The notes beneath the pieces were generated by a model that saw only the letters and a program-made list of their open reading frames with translations, was not told the DNA's origin and searched no databases. This document shows, one piece after another, positions 15,082 to 17,739 of a DNA stretch of 17,739 nucleotides (positions within the stretch are counted from its first letter, which is position 1; each line of letters opens with the position of its first letter). Position numbers and translations under genes: made by a program. Origin of the DNA: Cytophagales bacterium (GTDB lineage Bacteria > Bacteroidota > Bacteroidia > Cytophagales > Amoebophilaceae); assembly GCA_022360235.1 (NCBI GenBank), contig JAKSDE010000202.1:1-17739 (forward strand). The letters are read 5' to 3'.

Positions 15082-17331
15082 ATGCGTTCTACAAAGGTGG
15101 AAGATAAGAGGAAAACGGAAGAAGAAAAGAAAGAAGTGCTTAAAAAATATCGTGGGTTGTTGCGGCTTGCCAAGCCTACGATGAAAGAAGGTGATATAGA
15201 AAAAATTAGAAAAGCCTTTAAAATTGCACTTGAAGCACACAAAGGTATGCGGCGTAGGTCAGGTGAGCCTTATATTTATCATCCCCTTGAAGTTGCATGC
15301 ATCGCTGTAAAAGAGATTGGATTAGAAACTACCTCCATTATTTGTTCGCTCCTCCATGACGTGGTAGAAGATACAGCCCTCACCCTTGATGAAATAGATA
15401 AAACATTTGGTCCTAAAGTAGCTAAAATCGTTGGTGGGCTGACTAAGCTAGCCAATGTTTTTAAGCTAGGGAGGTCTAATCAGGCAGAGAACTTTAAAAA
15501 GATGGTGCTAACCCTCTCAGATGATATTCGCGTGATTTTGATCAAGTTGGCCGATCGGCTACACAACATGCGTACGCTTGATAGCCTACCACGGGATAAG
15601 CAATTAAAGATTGCCTCTGAAACAGAATACGTTTATACACCGCTAGCACACAGGCTAGGGCTCAATGCCATTAAATCAGAGCTCGAAGACTTGTATCTCA
15701 AGTTTACTAATACTAAAGCGTATACTGAAATAACAAACAAAATCAAAGCTACCAAACCTGTTAGAGAACGATTCATCAAAAGGTTTACTAGTCCTATTGT
15801 GAATAAGCTCAAAGAACAAGGATTTAAGTTTACGATCAAGGGAAGAACTAAATCTGTTTTTTCTATTTGGAGCAAAATGCAAAATCAAAATATTTCTTTT
15901 GAGGAAGTCTACGATCTTTTTGCTATCCGCATTATCCTTGATACTCCTTTACAAAAAGAGAAAAGTGCTTGCTGGCAAACTTATTCTATTGTAACGGATT
16001 TTTATAAACCTAACCCTGATAGACTTAGGGATTGGCTCAGTAACCCTAAATCGAATGGCTACGAATCTTTACATACTACAGTAATGAGTAAAAATGGCCA
16101 GTGGGTAGAAGTACAGATCCGCACGAAACGAATGGATGAAATCGCTGAAAAAGGCTATGCTGCCCACTGGAAATACAAAGAAAATGGTATGGGAGAACAA
16201 GAATCTGGTTTGGATGAATGGGTTAGTAGAGTAAGAGGTTTATTAGAACAAAGCAATACTTCTGCTATTGAGTTTATGGATAATTTTCGATCTCATTTGT
16301 ATAACGAGGAAGTCTTTGTGTTTACGCCTAATGGCGATTTAAAAACTTTGCCGCTAGGAGCTACTATACTCGATTTTGCTTTTGAAGTTCACAGTGAAGT
16401 GGGAATTAAGTGCGCAGGGGGCAAAGTCAATCAAAAAATTGTACCCCTTAATTATGTGCTTAAAAATGGCGATCAAGTCGAAATCATTACTTCTCCCGGG
16501 CAGAAGCCAAGAGAAGACTGGTTGAATTTTGCAATAACCTCGAAAGCACTGAGTAAAATTAAAGAAGGGTTAAAAGAAAATAGAAGAGAAATAGTAATGG
16601 AAGGGAAAAAAATCCTTAGACGTAGGTTAAAGCAAGTGAAGCTTGTGTTAGACGATAAGACAGCCGAGCAGTTGAGGGCATTCTTTGATAAAAAAACAGT
16701 ACGTGATCTTTATTATGCGATAGGGAAAGGCATGATTGCGCCAAAAGAAATAAGACGTTTCAAAGCGGCAAGAGAAAATATTCAGCAAAGAAGTAAAGAT
16801 AAAATTAAAGATAGCAAGACTTTTGCTAAAGCTGTTGCTGAGGTTAAGAAAACAAAGCGAGACCAATTGTTAATCGGAGAAGATATGGATGTGATTGATT
16901 ACACCTTTGCCAAGTGTTGTAACCCTATCCCTGGCGATGACGTCTTCGGCTTTGTAACCCTCAATGAGGGAGTTAAGATTCATAGAACGAACTGCCCATA
17001 TGCTGTAGAACTCCTTGCTCGTTACGGCCATCGTGTCTTAAAAGCACAATGGTCCCAACAGAAGAAGCTTTTCATCATGAGCCTTGCCATTGAGACTACT
17101 TATCGCTTAGGCTTAGTCAATGATGTTATGAAAGTTATTTCCAACGAACATCGAGTTGAAATACAGTCGGTCTCCTTTAATACTGTTCACAATGAACCCG
17201 GTATCTTCCGTGGAAAAGTCAGAATCTTGCTCAATAATACCCCAGGCTTCGATGAACTTAAAAAAAAGATAAAAAAAGTGAAGGGAGTGATTAGTGTCAG
17301 ACGTTTAACTACAGTAGCAAAACTAGGCTAA
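15082..17331 (+). CDS. Bifunctional (p)ppGpp synthetase/hydrolase (Rel/SpoT type)
   Basis: This RSH enzyme makes and destroys the starvation alarmone (p)ppGpp. Numbered from the ATG at 15082 (749 aa; a TTG at 15076 would add two codons), the hydrolase domain is intact: H67 (YIYHP), H92 D93, E96 D97 (HDVVED), D158 (KLADRLHNMRT). The synthetase has GRTKSVFSIWSKM (from 254), D278 (YDLFAIRI), NPKSNGYESLHTTV (321-334) and E343 (EVQIRT). The charge-motif site reads RLRD (314-317), close to the RxKD of bifunctional enzymes and unlike the ExDD of RelA. A TGS domain (about 409-470), a Cys-His zinc-finger region (C612, C613, H634, C638) and an ACT domain (about 665-745) follow, so it can sense ribosome state. 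It is transcribed alone, away from tRNA-Leu. Confidence 0.96.
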   Translation: MRSTKVEDKRKTEEEKKEVLKKYRGLLRLAKPTMKEGDIEKIRKAFKIALEAHKGMRRRSGEPYIYHPLEVACIAVKEIGLETTSIICSLLHDVVEDTALTLDEIDKTFGPKVAKIVGGLTKLANVFKLGRSNQAENFKKMVLTLSDDIRVILIKLADRLHNMRTLDSLPRDKQLKIASETEYVYTPLAHRLGLNAIKSELEDLYLKFTNTKAYTEITNKIKATKPVRERFIKRFTSPIVNKLKEQGFKFTIKGRTKSVFSIWSKMQNQNISFEEVYDLFAIRIILDTPLQKEKSACWQTYSIVTDFYKPNPDRLRDWLSNPKSNGYESLHTTVMSKNGQWVEVQIRTKRMDEIAEKGYAAHWKYKENGMGEQESGLDEWVSRVRGLLEQSNTSAIEFMDNFRSHLYNEEVFVFTPNGDLKTLPLGATILDFAFEVHSEVGIKCAGGKVNQKIVPLNYVLKNGDQVEIITSPGQKPREDWLNFAITSKALSKIKEGLKENRREIVMEGKKILRRRLKQVKLVLDDKTAEQLRAFFDKKTVRDLYYAIGKGMIAPKEIRRFKAARENIQQRSKDKIKDSKTFAKAVAEVKKTKRDQLLIGEDMDVIDYTFAKCCNPIPGDDVFGFVTLNEGVKIHRTNCPYAVELLARYGHRVLKAQWSQQKKLFIMSLAIETTYRLGLVNDVMKVISNEHRVEIQSVSFNTVHNEPGIFRGKVRILLNNTPGFDELKKKIKKVKGVISVRRLTTVAKLG

Positions 17332-17337
17332 AATATT

Positions 17338-17351
17338 CTTAGTTCCGAGTT
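17338..17351. repeat. Inverted copy of the 14 bases at 652-665
   Basis: CTTAGTTCCGAGTT is the exact reverse complement of AACTCGGAACTAAG in the tandem repeat near the first insertion sequence. It lies seven bases after the rel stop, just before the IS1-type element. Confidence 0.6.
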
Positions 17352-17369
17352 GTGTGTCCAGCAAAGGCT

Positions 17370-17739
17370 GGGGGAGTGTTATAATTAGATAGTTTTTCTT
17401 AACTTTGCCTAAAAAGCCATGAAAAATCTTATTTGTAAACACTGCAAAGGACATACATCAATAAAAAGTGGGCAAGTAAGAGGAAAACAAAGATATTAAT
17501 GCAAAGCCTGCAAGCGTACCTTTGTGAGGGGAGACCAGCGAAAAAAAGGAACTCCTCAGCTCCAAGCCTTAGCTACCCTCTTATATGGGTCTGGTTAAGT
17601 GTAGTCTTAGATTTATTGGTAGGCTATTGAAGGTGAGTGCGCCAACAATAATCAACTGGATTACCAAGTTCGGAGAATCCTTACCAGAACCCCCAATAAG
17701 TGAGCAACTCAAAGAGGTCGAATTTGACGAGATGTGGCA
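17370..17739 (+). mobile_element. IS1-family insertion sequence, left part, decayed (continues past window)
   Basis: The transposase remnant at 17419 is preceded by about 50 noncoding bases that start with a G run (17370-17374). I infer the element's left end there, but no terminal repeat can be confirmed because the right end is outside the window. Confidence 0.6.
17419..17739 (+). pseudogene. IS1-family transposase, broken by a stop and a frameshift
   Basis: The remnant begins MKNLICKHCKGHTSIKSGQ and has the InsA-like zinc ribbon (CKHC ... CKAC), then a helix-turn-helix part (FIGRLLKVSAPTIINWITKF) and the start of the catalytic domain (EVEFDEMW, with the first DDE aspartate). It resembles IS1 variants with a single transposase frame. 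A TAA at 17497-17499 interrupts the zinc ribbon, at RY-stop-CKAC. An extra T at about 17595-17596 shifts the frame after LLYGSG; skipping it restores KCSLRFIGR and the rest. With two lesions this copy cannot make transposase unless both are bypassed. The C-terminal part lies beyond the window. Confidence 0.88.

Noticed and set aside
15012..15242. Minus-strand ORFs overlapping the rel 5' end
   Set aside because: They are antisense to the conserved N-terminal part of Rel, and two different frames are open in the same place because of base composition.
1..17739. CRISPR array, toxin-antitoxin, phage or secretion module
   Set aside because: I looked for regular direct repeats, small paired genes and phage or secretion motifs on both strands; none is present beyond the items listed.

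Overview
The window looks like a piece of chromosome from an AT-rich, host-associated member of the Bacteroidota. The case for the phylum is the short NusA without C-terminal AR repeats, few clear Shine-Dalgarno sequences, and several Bacteroidota-type -7 promoter boxes (TAnnTTTG). The mix of intact housekeeping genes, transposase wrecks, a freshly broken biosynthetic gene and old gene remnants resembles Amoebophilus/Cardinium-type intracellular symbionts. That placement is inference; no marker here proves a genus.

Layout. Position 1-632 is the right end of an insertion sequence with an IS256-type transposase cut by the window edge. From 771 to 14727 almost everything is on the minus strand: infB (translation initiation) follows nusA (transcription elongation/termination); a strong terminator separates these from a stand-alone DEDDy 3'-5' exonuclease; then mfd (transcription-coupled repair), a twice-frameshifted bioB (biotin synthase), the protein quality-control cluster clpX-clpP-tig, and tRNA-Leu(TAG). 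The only plus-strand gene in this stretch is an unrecognised exported Cys-rich small protein at 6064-6468. After a 354-base gap a bifunctional Rel/SpoT (p)ppGpp synthetase-hydrolase runs on the plus strand, and the window ends inside a decayed IS1-family element.

The least expected part is 5612-5890. Between the exonuclease and the small exported gene lies a decayed duplicate of the 3' end of mfd, whose intact copy is only about 0.7 kb away. A 130-bp MITE-like element is inserted in it. Aligning the remnant with intact mfd gives a natural empty site: it confirms the insertion and its 5-bp target duplication (gctaa). One MITE end matches the repeat that closes the transposon at 611-632, so both may belong to one element family.

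The genes cover core functions: transcription-translation coupling (nusA, infB, mfd), proteolysis and folding (tig, clpP, clpX) and starvation signalling (rel). The sequence records reductive evolution: biotin synthesis lost or being lost, rimP not upstream of nusA, and insertion sequences degraded on both sides. I see no CRISPR array, phage module, toxin-antitoxin pair or other novel multi-gene system.
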